Assembly: GCA_002706445.1 (NCBI GenBank) | Contig: PALE01000055.1 | Coordinates: 1-64,000 of the forward strand | DNA length: 64,000 nt | Reading direction: 5' to 3' | DNA from: Erythrobacteraceae bacterium | GTDB lineage: Bacteria; Pseudomonadota; Alphaproteobacteria; Sphingomonadales; Sphingomonadaceae | Shown: positions 1-8,734 of the stretch, in pieces | Numbering within the stretch: the first letter of the stretch is position 1 | Layout: each line of letters begins with the position of its first letter | The notes under the pieces: model-generated | What the model saw: only the letters and a program-made list of their open reading frames with translations | The model's database searches: none | What the model was told of the DNA's origin: nothing | Position numbers and translations under genes: made by a program

Positions 1-99
1 CCGTTCGCCCTGAGTGGGGCTGAGCCTGGCGAAGACCCGTATCGAAGGGCCCTTCGATACGCCATTTCGACAAGCTCAATGGCTACTCAGGACAAACGG
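1..99. repeat. Dispersed imperfect palindrome (sphingomonad-type intergenic repeat)
   Basis: The first 99 bases fold back on themselves. The centre is a perfect 24-base palindrome (38-61, CGTATCGAAGGG followed by its complement), and the outer arms 1-15 and 85-99 also pair with a few mismatches. The arms contain the phrase GCTGAGCCTGGCGAAG, of which a near copy sits at 10319-10334. From general knowledge, similar palindromes are scattered between genes in many Sphingomonadales genomes. The left end may be cut by the window. Confidence 0.75.
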
Positions 100-183
100 T
101 TCGAGCTAATCAGGACAGAGGCTAGCCGAAGTTGAGAGGGGCGAGCCACGCGCGCGGCCCGCGCGATCTCAACTCTCCCGACG

Positions 184-276
184 CCGTCACCCTCGCGAAA
201 GCGGGAGTCCAGCTACCCTTCACCGCCAGAGTTCGGAAAAGAAGAAGCGGGGTCCCCGCCTTCGCGGGGATGACGG
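184..276. repeat. Second dispersed inverted repeat
   Basis: The arms CCGTCA...CGCGAAAGCGGG (from 184) and CCCGCCTTCGCGGGGATGACGG (ending near 276) are imperfect reverse complements around a 40-50 base centre. This wording (CGCGAAAGCGGGAGTCCAG) is typical of dispersed intergenic repeats in alphaproteobacteria. Together with the repeat at 1-99 it accounts for most of the 305 bases before the first gene. I see no reading frame in this stretch that looks real. Confidence 0.65.
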
Positions 277-305
277 GATGCACTGTTCAACCCGTCCTCA
301 CCGGA

Positions 306-887
306 TCACCGCAGCGGCGTTTGCCCGGCGTCCAGCTTGCGCCCGGCCAACTCCGACATCCGATCGATCTGCGCCCGGATTCGCACTTCATCCCCTTCGA
401 TCGGAGACACGACGACCGGCTTTGCCATGGGGTCGGTCGGGTGAATGCGGATCGCAGGGATGCCCTTTGAAGGGCGGGCACGTTTGAGGAAATATTCGAT
501 GGCGCGGACGTCCTCCCAAGCCATCGGTGCCCGGAAACTGGACGGGTGAAATCCGATCCCCGCATGGTTGGCGGTCAGCGCATGACCGCGATCTGCCACC
601 ATTCTCCAAACGCCGCGAAACGCCATGAGAGCGAAAGCAAACGCAAAGCTTGCCGATGGGACATGCGCGCCCAAAACCCGCCAGTGCTCGGTTGCCCGGA
701 ACAGGCTGCCACGCCGACTATGGAATTCTGAAAAGTCGGCGCCTACCGCGAACCAGACAAACATCGCCGCGCCAAACAGGCAAATGGCAGTAAGCGCGAA
801 GGTCCGCGATTCCTGCCAGCGCAGAACGACGCGTTTTTCCCCACCGCCCTGCCCCGACACATCCTCAGATGTGGATGACGCGTCCAT
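306..887 (-). CDS. Hypothetical two-helix membrane protein with a PH-like C-terminal half
   Basis: This is a 193-residue protein of unknown function. A Thr/Ser-rich N-terminus is followed by two hydrophobic helices at about residues 28-50 and 77-97. A soluble C-terminal part of about 90 residues (W-E-D-V near residue 122, then short beta-like segments) has the layout of bacterial PH-like membrane proteins. That fold is inference. The ATG at 887 overlaps the last 23 bases of lpdA, and a GTG at 860 would shorten the overlap. Both genes run the same way, so it may be cotranscribed with lpdA. Confidence 0.6.
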   Translation of the reverse strand: MDASSTSEDVSGQGGGEKRVVLRWQESRTFALTAICLFGAAMFVWFAVGADFSEFHSRRGSLFRATEHWRVLGAHVPSASFAFAFALMAFRGVWRMVADRGHALTANHAGIGFHPSSFRAPMAWEDVRAIEYFLKRARPSKGIPAIRIHPTDPMAKPVVVSPIEGDEVRIRAQIDRMSELAGRKLDAGQTPLR

Positions 888-2292
888 AGGCCGCCAGCAC
901 GCTTTCGTGCATCGATTCGCTGATCGTCGGGTGCGGGAAGATCGTCTGCATCAGCTCGGCCTCGGTCGTTTCCAGCGTCTTGCCGACGACATAGCCCTGA
1001 ATCATTTCGGTCACTTCCGCGCCGACCATATGCGCGCCGAGCAGCTCGCCGGTCTTGGCGTCGAACACGGTCTTGGTGAAGCCTTCCGGCTCGCCCAACG
1101 CAATCGCCTTGCCGTTGCCGATGAAGGGGAACATGCCGACCTTCACTTCATATCCCGCTTCCTTGGCCTTGGCTTCGGTCATGCCGACGCTGGCGATTTG
1201 CGGGTGGCAATAGGTGCAGCCGGGAATGTTGTTGCGATCCAGGCCGTGCGGGTGAACGTCCTTGTTGCCCAGTTCCTTGGCGATCGATTCCGCCGCGGTC
1301 ACGCCCTCATGGCTCGCCTTGTGCGCCAGCCAGGGGCCGGGCACGCAATCGCCGATCGCCCAGACGCCGGGCACGCCGGTGCGGCCATAATCGTCGATCT
1401 GGATGAAGCCGCGATCGGTCTTCACGCCCAGCTTTTCCAGCCCGATCTCCTCGGTATTCGGGACGATGCCGACCGCCGAGATGACATGGCTGAACTCGGC
1501 ACTTTCCACCTTGCCGTCCTTGCCCTTGATCTTGGCGGTGACGCTCTTGGCAGTGACGTCGATGCTTTCGACGCCCGCGCCGGTTTTGATCGTCATGCCC
1601 TGTTTCTTGAGCTGCTTTTCGAGAAAGGCCGAAACCGCCTCATCCTCGACCGGGACGATCCGGTCGAGCATTTCGACGACGGTCACGTCGGCGCCCATAT
1701 CGTTGTAGAAGCTGGCGAACTCGATGCCGATCGCGCCCGATCCCATGACCAGCAATTTGGTCGGCATCTCGGTCGGCGTCATCGCGTGGCGATAGGTCCA
1801 GATGCGCTTGCCGTCCGCCTTGGCAAAGGGCAGCTCGCGCGCCCGCGCGCCGGTGGCGATGATGATATGCTTGGCGCTGAGTTCGCTGGTCTTGCCATCG
1901 GCATCCTTGACCGACAGCTTGCCTTTGCCGGTCAGCGTGCCGGTGCCCATGTGCACGGCGATCTTGTTCTTCTTCATCAGGCCGGTGACGCCGCGGTTGA
2001 GCTGGCTCGCCACACCGCGCGAACGCTTCACCACGGCATCCAGATCGGCGGTGATCTTCTCCGCCGCCAGGCCGTAATCCTTGGCATGCTGCATGTAATG
2101 ATAGATTTCGGCCGAACGCAGCAGCGCCTTGGTCGGGATGCACCCCCAGTTGAGGCAGATGCCGCCCAGCAGCTCGCGCTCGACGATCGCGGTCTTGAGG
2201 CCCAGCTGCGCAGCCCGGATCGCGGCGACATATCCGCCAGGTCCCGAACCCAGAACGATCACATCATAGGAATCAGCCAAGACACGCTCCAT
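865..2292 (-). CDS. lpdA: Dihydrolipoyl dehydrogenase (E3 of 2-oxoacid dehydrogenase complexes)
   Basis: This flavoprotein reoxidises the dihydrolipoyl arm of E2 with NAD+. It is 475 residues, the usual length. An FAD-binding GSGPGG lies at residues 15-20, and the redox disulfide pair is Cys46/Cys51 in the context GGICLNWGCIPTK. A second, NAD-binding Rossmann motif GSGAIG follows at about 185-190. The C-terminal dimer interface carries the His454...Glu459 pair (HPTISE) that completes the partner active site. The pyruvate dehydrogenase E2 gene lies about 6.4 kb away at 8735, so this E3 probably serves that complex. E1 genes are not in the window. Confidence 0.97.
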   Translation of the reverse strand: MERVLADSYDVIVLGSGPGGYVAAIRAAQLGLKTAIVERELLGGICLNWGCIPTKALLRSAEIYHYMQHAKDYGLAAEKITADLDAVVKRSRGVASQLNRGVTGLMKKNKIAVHMGTGTLTGKGKLSVKDADGKTSELSAKHIIIATGARARELPFAKADGKRIWTYRHAMTPTEMPTKLLVMGSGAIGIEFASFYNDMGADVTVVEMLDRIVPVEDEAVSAFLEKQLKKQGMTIKTGAGVESIDVTAKSVTAKIKGKDGKVESAEFSHVISAVGIVPNTEEIGLEKLGVKTDRGFIQIDDYGRTGVPGVWAIGDCVPGPWLAHKASHEGVTAAESIAKELGNKDVHPHGLDRNNIPGCTYCHPQIASVGMTEAKAKEAGYEVKVGMFPFIGNGKAIALGEPEGFTKTVFDAKTGELLGAHMVGAEVTEMIQGYVVGKTLETTEAELMQTIFPHPTISESMHESVLAAYGRVIHI

Positions 2293-2417
2293 CGATATCC
2301 GTCGGATACAGCAAAGACCGCACGCTGCATCCAGAGTGCGGTCTCGCTAGGCCGGGTTGCCGCAGGATTCAACCGGGGGCGAACCATGCCGCCCGGTCAA
2401 ATCGTCAGCAACCGCCG

Positions 2418-3173
2418 TTATTTTTGAACGCTGATCGTATAGGCGCCCGTTCCCGTTCCTTCGTAGGTGCCGAGGTGAATGACGTAATCGCCCGTCTCCT
2501 CGGGCGTGAAGGTCAACATTGCGTTGGTGCCGCCGCCGCTGTCGTCATCGCTCGCCACCGGATCGCCGAAACGGTCGTCGGCAGAAAAGAGCGACAGCAC
2601 CACGTCGAAATCATCCGATTCCGCGCGAATCGAAACCGGCTTTCCCGCTTCCAGACGGATCAGGTAATCGGCAGACGCATCGTCCCCCGCGCTGTCGTCC
2701 AGCGCACCGTCGCGCACGGTCCAGACGACTGTCTCCGAACGACCGGTAAAGGGCTGGGGCGGCGTCGGCGGCGCAGCCGTCGCGATGCTCAGCGTATATT
2801 CGCCGAACTGATCGGGCTCATATCCGGCCACGCGCAAGCGATAGGGACCGGTTTTGGGCGCAGTGAAGGTAAGCACCGAGTCGGTGCCGTCGGGTCCATC
2901 GTCGTTGGTTCCGACCACTTCTTCGCTACGCGGCGCGAAAACCGTCAGGATCGTGTCGATGTCGCCGGATGTAGCGGAAACCCGATATCGGGTCCCTTCC
3001 TGCAGCACGACTTCCTTGTCGGTGAAATGGTGCCCGTCGGCATCGACCCAGCTTTCCTCGACAATCGTGCCGGTGTCGCTCCACAGGGGATCATCCTGCG
3101 CAAGCGCGGGCGCCGCGTGGAGCAGCGCCGCAGCCGCAGCCATCGAAACGGACGAATAGATCAAGGAACGCAT
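2418..3173 (-). CDS. Exported protein with two pre-peptidase C-terminal (PPC-like) domains
   Basis: This is a 251-residue secreted protein. The ATG at 3173 is preceded by a strong GGGGGAG and opens a signal peptide with an AlaLeuAla-type cleavage site near residue 26. A longer frame back to 3506 lacks these features. Two similar beta-sandwich repeats follow (about 35-135 and 150-250), each ending in a Gly-Pro/Asp-Tyr...Tyr-(Thr)-Ile-Ser pattern typical of PPC domains, with acidic Asp-Asp clusters. No peptidase domain is attached, so it is probably a stand-alone surface or periplasmic binding module. Confidence 0.75.
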   Translation of the reverse strand: MRSLIYSSVSMAAAAALLHAAPALAQDDPLWSDTGTIVEESWVDADGHHFTDKEVVLQEGTRYRVSATSGDIDTILTVFAPRSEEVVGTNDDGPDGTDSVLTFTAPKTGPYRLRVAGYEPDQFGEYTLSIATAAPPTPPQPFTGRSETVVWTVRDGALDDSAGDDASADYLIRLEAGKPVSIRAESDDFDVVLSLFSADDRFGDPVASDDDSGGGTNAMLTFTPEETGDYVIHLGTYEGTGTGAYTISVQK

Positions 3174-3618
3174 TCGGATCTCCCCCAGACGGATTTCATG
3201 CACGCTTGTGTAGCGCCCGAACACCCGTGACGCCACCGACATGAACGCCGGTTGAAGAACTCCGTATGCGAAGCCGCTCAGCGCCTGCGCTCGAGCGCCC
3301 AGCCCCGTTCGTCCTTGACCATTGCCCGCCCGCAGCCCTTGCACCGGCTGCGCATAACCATGTTGTCCCGATGCGCACGGCGCGAATCGCGCCGGTGTTT
3401 TCCAAACAAACAGCTCAAACGTTGAACCAGATACATGGCCGTACTCCTGACGGCCTTCCAGGCCCCACCCCAATTGTTCTATACACGTTACAAGTTCAGC
3501 GCGCATGACCCTTGCAGGGCGCGGGAATAACGATCGTCGTATGAAATGAACGATCCGGCGCGCGATATCCGGCTACGACCGGCTCGCGGATTTTGCGGCA
3601 TCGTTTATAGAGGCGCTC

Positions 3619-4266
3619 ATGCTGGCAAACAGAGTTCTCTTCATCGATGCCGAAGCCATCGTGATCGACAAGCCGGCGGGCCTGCCGGTCGACACCCCGC
3701 GCGACGGTTCGCCCAGCGTCAACGGGCGGCTGGACGAGCTTGCCTTCGGCTTTCAGCGGCTGCCCGTCGCCGTGCATCGCCTCGATCGCGACACCAGCGG
3801 CTGCCTGCTGCTCGCGCGCAATCCCAAGGCGCTGAAACGCTTCGCCCAGGCGTTTGAGAATGGCGTTGTCACCAAACGCTATCTCGCCGTGCTCGACGGG
3901 GTGCCCGATGCCGACAGCGGCACGATCGACTTGCCGCTCGCCAAGGTGTCGAGCGCGGCGACCGGCTGGCGGATGCGCGGCGATCCGGCGGGAAAGCCCG
4001 CCCGCACCCGCTGGCGCCGGATCGATGCCGGCAATGGTCGCGCGCTGATCGCCTTCTTCCCCGAAACCGGGCGCACGCATCAGATCCGCGTGCATGCGGC
4101 GGAGGGGCTGGGCATCCCGATCATGGGCGATCCCGTCTATGGCGCAGGCGGCCCGTCGATGATGCTGCACGCGGCCAATCTCACCGTGCCGCGACCCGGC
4201 AAGGCCGACGTCAATGCCGGTGCGCCCCTGCCACCGCATTTCGCCGCATCGGGCTTTGCACCGTGA
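3619..4266 (+). CDS. RluA-family pseudouridine synthase
   Basis: This enzyme isomerises uridine to pseudouridine in rRNA or tRNA. It is 215 residues, catalytic domain only, with no S4 domain. The family signature HRLDRDTSG is at residues 53-61, with catalytic Asp56. The opening I-V-I-D-K-P-A-G (14-21) and the later GRTHQIRVH (about 150-158) are the other RluA core motifs. Its stop overlaps the GTG start of arfB (GTGA), so the two are translationally coupled. The exact target base cannot be told from sequence. Confidence 0.9.
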   Translation: MLANRVLFIDAEAIVIDKPAGLPVDTPRDGSPSVNGRLDELAFGFQRLPVAVHRLDRDTSGCLLLARNPKALKRFAQAFENGVVTKRYLAVLDGVPDADSGTIDLPLAKVSSAATGWRMRGDPAGKPARTRWRRIDAGNGRALIAFFPETGRTHQIRVHAAEGLGIPIMGDPVYGAGGPSMMLHAANLTVPRPGKADVNAGAPLPPHFAASGFAP

Positions 4267-4670
4267 CCGGCTACACCATCCCCGACGATGCGATTGTCGA
4301 GGAACGTTTCCTCGCCGCGAGCGGACCCGGCGGGCAGAATGTCAACAAGGTCGCGACGGCGGTGCAATTGCGCGTCGACGTCTTCCGTCTCGGCCTTCCG
4401 CCCTATGCCTATGCCCGGCTCAAGGAACTGGCGGGCAGCCGGATGACGTCAGGCGGCGAACTTGTCCTCACCGCGCGACGCTTTCGCACACAGGAAGCCA
4501 ACCGGTCGGATGCGCGCGAACGGCTCGCCGATCTCGTCGCCAAAGCGCATCAGCGCGACGCGAGGCGCGTGAAGACCAAACCCTCGCGCGCGGCAAAGGC
4601 AAGGCGCGTCGACGCGAAGAAAAGCCGCAGCGCGGTGAAGGCCGGGCGCGGCAAGGTGCGCCTCGACTGA
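4263..4670 (+). CDS. arfB: Alternative ribosome-rescue factor / peptidyl-tRNA hydrolase ArfB
   Basis: ArfB releases peptides from ribosomes stalled without a stop codon. The protein is 135 residues, starts with GTG, and overlaps the preceding pseudouridine synthase by 4 bases. The catalytic GGQ sits at residues 23-25 in the class-I release-factor-like context S-G-P-G-G-Q-N-V-N-K. The last 40 residues are Lys/Arg/Ala-rich, the tail that ArfB inserts into the empty mRNA channel. The length matches the family. Confidence 0.93.
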   Translation: MTGYTIPDDAIVEERFLAASGPGGQNVNKVATAVQLRVDVFRLGLPPYAYARLKELAGSRMTSGGELVLTARRFRTQEANRSDARERLADLVAKAHQRDARRVKTKPSRAAKARRVDAKKSRSAVKAGRGKVRLD

Positions 4671-4676
4671 CGCGCT

Positions 4677-5246
4677 TCAGTTGCCGCTGTTGCCGGTCGC
4701 GCGGCGCTGCTGAACCGGCCGGCTCGAATTCTGGCCCGAATTCTGATGCTGCGTCTGCCGCTCGGCATTTTGTCGCACGGCATCGGCACGCGCGGCATAT
4801 TGCCGCAACACTTCGCGCGACGCCGCCACCGGCGTGCCGTTCGCGATCGACATTTCCAGATCGGTCGCGGTCGTCCCGCCCGAACAGACGAAATCCAGCA
4901 CCCGCCCGATCGGCCGGTCATAGGGCACGTCCTGCCATCCGCTGGTGCCGGGCACCTGCGTTACCGTGCCGTCGGGCAGTTCGATGGAAATCCGGTCGAG
5001 TTCCCAGCGCCTGCCCCTGCAATCGAACTGGGCGCGGGCGTGGATCGCGTCGTTGAGCGTGATGAAATAGGTCCATGCCGTGCGCATATTTGCGTCAGGG
5101 CGCGCAATCGATTCGCGATCGACCCATTGCAGCATCAGCTGCTGGTCGTTGATCGAAGCCGTCACCACCTTCCATTCGGGTTCCGGCGGCGTCGGTCCGG
5201 TCGCCGCTGCGGAAAGCAGCGTCGCGGACATCAGCGCGAAAATCAT
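4677..5246 (-). CDS. Exported protein resembling the surface-adhesin E family
   Basis: This is a 189-residue protein. The ATG at 5246 follows a GAGAGGG and gives a short signal peptide (ending near residue 17, SAAAT). The body begins with E-W-K-V and then W-V-D-R-E-S-I, followed by a Trp-Thr-Tyr segment and a C-R-G-R-R-W-E-L-D strand. This is the pattern of surface-adhesin E/CNP1-like proteins. The last 40 residues are Gln/Asn/Arg-rich and look disordered. Function is unknown. It converges with arfB, with only 6 bases between the stops. Confidence 0.65.
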   Translation of the reverse strand: MIFALMSATLLSAAATGPTPPEPEWKVVTASINDQQLMLQWVDRESIARPDANMRTAWTYFITLNDAIHARAQFDCRGRRWELDRISIELPDGTVTQVPGTSGWQDVPYDRPIGRVLDFVCSGGTTATDLEMSIANGTPVAASREVLRQYAARADAVRQNAERQTQHQNSGQNSSRPVQQRRATGNSGN

Positions 5247-5402
5247 GTGCCCTCTCCATCGCCCAAAGGGGCGCGATCGGGCCTGCATGCCGATTCGCAC
5301 GTCGATACCCAAGCGCGATGCGTTCTGGCGACGCAAAGGCGGGACGGGCGGTGACGCGACAAAAGCTGGCACCGCGCCGCCGACGCACCTAAATGCCGCG
5401 TC

Positions 5403-5885
5403 ATGTTCACGTTCGACATTGCCGGCGCCGATCGCGCCGAATTGTACCGCGATCTCGAATCCGCGCTCGATGGCCTTACCGCCAGCGAGACGGATGCGAT
5501 CGCCAACATGGCCAATACGGCCGCGCTGCTGTGGCAGTTCCTGCCCGATCTCAACTGGGCGGGCTTTTATCGCAATGTCGGCGGCGAGCTGGTGCTCGGC
5601 CCGTTTCAGGGCAAGGCCGCGTGCATCCGCATCCCCTTTGGCCAGGGCGTGTGCGGCACCGCCGCGCAACTGGGCGAAACCCAGCTGGTGGCCGACGTCC
5701 ATGCATTTCCCGGCCATATCGCCTGCGACGCGGAAAGCGCTTCGGAGCTCGTCGTCCCGATCCTCTATCAGGGCGAACTGCTCGGCGTGCTCGATCTCGA
5801 CAGCCCCTCGCCCGGCCGTTTCGACGCAGGTGATGCGGCGGGATGCGAGGCGCTGATGCGGCTCCTGGCCCCGCGGATCGTCTGA
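5403..5885 (+). CDS. msrC: Free methionine-(R)-sulfoxide reductase (GAF-domain fRMsr)
   Basis: This cytosolic antioxidant enzyme reduces free methionine-R-sulfoxide using thioredoxin. The protein is 160 residues, a single GAF domain. Three cysteines at 74, 84 and 108 have exactly the spacing (10 and 24) of the catalytic/resolving trio Cys84/94/118 of E. coli fRMsr. The framing motifs N-W-A-G-F-Y (51-56) and GPFQGK (66-71) also match. It stands alone between a minus-strand gene and the RcnB-like gene. Confidence 0.93.
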   Translation: MFTFDIAGADRAELYRDLESALDGLTASETDAIANMANTAALLWQFLPDLNWAGFYRNVGGELVLGPFQGKAACIRIPFGQGVCGTAAQLGETQLVADVHAFPGHIACDAESASELVVPILYQGELLGVLDLDSPSPGRFDAGDAAGCEALMRLLAPRIV

Positions 5886-6003
5886 CTTCGGCCTGACCCG
5901 CATCGGGACTCGGCGCCGCCAATCCGGCATTGGGCGCGCCCGGCCTCTAATGGTAACGTTCCGTTAGCCATATCGGGCGGGGGTCCGGGCTGAGGAGCGT
6001 GAA

Positions 6004-6786
6004 GTGAAACGAGTTCTGGGTATCGCTGCATCCATATTTGCCGCCGGAGCGATGACGTCGCCCGCCGCTGCGCAGGATGTGGGTCAGCGCCGCGTCCTTA
6101 CCGACGGACGCTGGAGCGCGGGCGCAGATCGTCCCGGCAGCGACTGGAACGCCAATGTCAACGGCCGTTGGCACGCCGGCTGGGAAGCGCCCGGCGGCTG
6201 GAACGGCTATCGCCCGCTGCATCGCGGCGCTTCGCTCCCGCCCTATTGGTTCGATACCCGCTTCCGCGTTCCCGATTACAATTACTGGCATCTCGCCGCG
6301 CCGGCGCAGGGCTATTTCTGGTTCCGCTATTATGACGATGCGGTGCTGGTCGATCGCGACGGCCGCATCTGGGACAGCGTCAGCGGCATTCCCTGGGGAG
6401 GCGCCAGCGCAAGCGCGAGCGCCTATGCCCAGTCGCAAAGCTATGCAGGCTATGCCGGCCAGCAACAGGGCGGCTATCGCTATTACGGCTCCTCCGGGGG
6501 GGGGAATGTGCCGCCGGCGGTCGCGCCGCCGGCGGTGCAGTACGGCTATCCCCAGCAACAGGGGTGCGGCTGCAACGGCTATTATGGCGGCGGCTATTAT
6601 ATGGCGCCGACCACGACCGTCGTCGTGGTTCAGGGCGGCGGTTCCAGCGTGACGACCACGACCACCACGACCACGGTCGAGGAACAGGTCTATGAGACGT
6701 CGGACACCTATTACACCACCGAAACCGTCCGCACGCCGTCGCGTCGCCGCATTCCCGAACAGCGGGGAAAACTTACGCGGCGCTGA
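6004..6786 (+). CDS. RcnB-like periplasmic protein with low-complexity C-terminus
   Basis: This is a 260-residue exported protein with a signal peptide ending near residue 24 (AAAQ). Residues about 75-125 carry the RcnB-family pattern: L-P-P-Y-W, then D-Y..Y-W-H-L..P..G-Y-F-W-F-R-Y-Y-D-D and V-L-V-D-R-D-G-R-I. In E. coli, RcnB helps nickel/cobalt homeostasis; whether this one does is unknown. The second half is Gly/Tyr/Gln-rich with two Cys (GCGC), then a run of eight threonines (about residues 217-224) coded by alternating ACG/ACC, and a basic tail. A GAGCGTGAAG ribosome site precedes the GTG/ATG region. Confidence 0.75.
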   Translation: MKRVLGIAASIFAAGAMTSPAAAQDVGQRRVLTDGRWSAGADRPGSDWNANVNGRWHAGWEAPGGWNGYRPLHRGASLPPYWFDTRFRVPDYNYWHLAAPAQGYFWFRYYDDAVLVDRDGRIWDSVSGIPWGGASASASAYAQSQSYAGYAGQQQGGYRYYGSSGGGNVPPAVAPPAVQYGYPQQQGCGCNGYYGGGYYMAPTTTVVVVQGGGSSVTTTTTTTTVEEQVYETSDTYYTTETVRTPSRRRIPEQRGKLTRR

Positions 6787-6791
6787 TCGCG

Positions 6792-8078
6792 CTAGCGGCC
6801 GGTGCGCGTGCCGAACGTCACCAGGCTTTCCGAACCATCCGGCGCCAACGCCGAAACGCCGATGAAATGATCGTCGACGACCACGCCTTCCAGCGTGGTC
6901 TCGGCTCCCGTGACATCGGTGCTCTCGGTCCATTCGGTCTGATCCGCCCGGCGCCAGTGGATGCGATATCCCGCCGCGCCCTCCACCGGTTCCCAGCGGA
7001 CCTGCGTATCGGTCGCCAGCGCGCCTGATATCGCCACGCCGTGCGGTGCGTCCGGCGCATTGGCCAGCCGCCGCACCACGGCGATATTGAGCGCGGTCAC
7101 CTTTGCCAGATACGCAAAGTCCATCCGGTCCGGCGTATCGCCAAAAGCCCGCCCGCCCTCGCGCCGCACATCCTGATGCTGCGCGTCATAGAGTTCGACG
7201 GCAGAGGTGAACCGGATCGCCGGATATCCCCGCGTCAGGAACGGGATGTGATCCCCCCCGCGCCCGAACCGGTCGGCCCTGCGAACCAGAAAGACGTCGA
7301 TCCCGCCGCTCATTTCCTGCGCCACTGCGTCCACCGCCTTGGCAAGCGCGCGGCTCGGCCCGTCATCCTCGCCGCCCGCCGCACGCCGCGCCAGTTGCGC
7401 GTCGATATCCTCCGATGCGCGGATCCCTTCGGAAAACACCCGCACGCGATCGGCGATGACCCGCCCGTCCTGCCCGATCGTGTTGCCGACGATATCGTTG
7501 TTGAGCACGGCAAGGACGTTCCAGCCCTGCTGCTGCGCCGTTTCCGCCAGAAGCTCACCGCCCCACAGCCCCTGCTCCTCACCCGAAAGCAGCGCATAGA
7601 CGATCGTCGCCCGGAACTTCTGCTGCGAAAGGATGCGTGCGGCTTCGATCACCAGCGCCACGCCCGAACCATCGTCATTCGCGCCCGGCGCATCGCTGGT
7701 GAAATCCATGACGTCGCTCGCGCGGCTGTCGATATGCGCGGTTAGGATGATGACGCGATGGCTGTCCTCGCCGGGCTGAAAGCCCAGTATATCGACCACC
7801 TGCACCCCGTCCGGCGCGCGCGGCCCATCGAACCCGCGCGCGATATTGGCGACGTCGATGCAATCGCACGCATCGCCGATCCGCGACAGCTCCGCCATTG
7901 CCCAGCGCCGTGCCGCGCCGATACCGCGCGTATCGCTTTGCGTATCCGACAGCGTGTGCCGCGTGCCGAACCCGACCAGCGTTTCGACATCGGCACGCAT
8001 CCGCGCGGGATCGGGCGCTTCCTGCGCCATGGCGGCAAGCGGAAACAACAGGGCGGCAGCGAAAATCAGAATGCGCAT
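6792..8078 (-). CDS. Exported M28-family zinc aminopeptidase
   Basis: This is a 428-residue metallopeptidase with a signal peptide (cleavage after AMAQ, residue 19). The metal-site motifs appear in M28 order: A-H-I-D-S (His near 115), G-A-N-D-D-G-S-G (bridging Asp near 135), S-G-E-E-Q-G (catalytic and ligand Glu near 167) and a later Asp and His. The last 90 residues form a fibronectin-III-like domain (W-E-P-V-E-G-A-A-G-Y-R-I-H-W). It probably trims N-terminal residues from peptides in the periplasm or outside the cell. Confidence 0.88.
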   Translation of the reverse strand: MRILIFAAALLFPLAAMAQEAPDPARMRADVETLVGFGTRHTLSDTQSDTRGIGAARRWAMAELSRIGDACDCIDVANIARGFDGPRAPDGVQVVDILGFQPGEDSHRVIILTAHIDSRASDVMDFTSDAPGANDDGSGVALVIEAARILSQQKFRATIVYALLSGEEQGLWGGELLAETAQQQGWNVLAVLNNDIVGNTIGQDGRVIADRVRVFSEGIRASEDIDAQLARRAAGGEDDGPSRALAKAVDAVAQEMSGGIDVFLVRRADRFGRGGDHIPFLTRGYPAIRFTSAVELYDAQHQDVRREGGRAFGDTPDRMDFAYLAKVTALNIAVVRRLANAPDAPHGVAISGALATDTQVRWEPVEGAAGYRIHWRRADQTEWTESTDVTGAETTLEGVVVDDHFIGVSALAPDGSESLVTFGTRTGR

Positions 8079-8128
8079 GGCGAAGGATTGGCGCGAACCG
8101 CCCCGCGCCTCAAGCGGCTTCGTGCGAA

Positions 8129-8584
8129 TCAGCTCAGCCGGTCGATCGCTTCCTTGTCGAGCCCGCCCGGAATGATGAACACCGGCACCGGCAGGCTGCC
8201 CGCGTCATTCCCCGAAAAATGCGCCACCATCGGCCCCGGTGCGCCGCTGGGTGCGGCGCCCAGCACCAATGCGGCGATATTGCTGTCGTCCGCGATCATC
8301 TTGCGGATGATCTTCGCGCCGTCGCCGCGCTGTACGGTGATCGCCGGTTTCAGCCCCGATTCGGCAAGCAAGGTGCCCGCCGCGCGCGTGACGAGCGCTT
8401 CGGCGCGGTGCAGCGCCTCGTCCTCGATCGTCGCCATCACTCCGCCCCACTGGACGAATTCCGGCTGCGGCACGAGCGCCAGAATTTCCACATTTCCGCC
8501 GGTCTTCACCGCACGGCGGGCGGCAAAGCGCAGGGCGATTTCCGCCTCCGGGCTTTCATCGATAACGACCAGATAGGTGCGCAT
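8129..8584 (-). CDS. Universal stress protein (UspA family)
   Basis: This is a 151-residue single-domain UspA protein. It begins with the classic strand-loop L-V-V-I-D-E-S-P-E-A and ends with a variant of the nucleotide-binding loop, L-V-L-G-A-A-P-S-G-A-P-G (about 110-121), where G-2X-G-9X-G-S/T is expected. It is cytoplasmic and probably ATP-binding; its role is not predictable. It is divergent from pdhC, sharing a 150-base intergenic region. Confidence 0.85.
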   Translation of the reverse strand: MRTYLVVIDESPEAEIALRFAARRAVKTGGNVEILALVPQPEFVQWGGVMATIEDEALHRAEALVTRAAGTLLAESGLKPAITVQRGDGAKIIRKMIADDSNIAALVLGAAPSGAPGPMVAHFSGNDAGSLPVPVFIIPGGLDKEAIDRLS

Positions 8585-8734
8585 GGATCGAATTCCTCTC
8601 CGGCGCCATTAGCACAATGGAGAAGCCACCGCGCAAGTCCGCTACGTAATTGCCGCAAAGGCCGGTCTTGACCGCGACCTTGGCGGCGGCGAGAGAGAGG
8701 ACCGAACGCCCGAACCCCAATAACGGGAAACCTG

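Noticed and set aside
287..565. Overlapping reading frames at the left edge
   Set aside because: They are frame shadows of the minus-strand membrane protein at 306-887 and show no family motif or ribosome site.
625..2427. Long plus-strand frame of 600 codons
   Set aside because: It is the antisense shadow of lpdA, whose catalytic residues are all on the minus strand.
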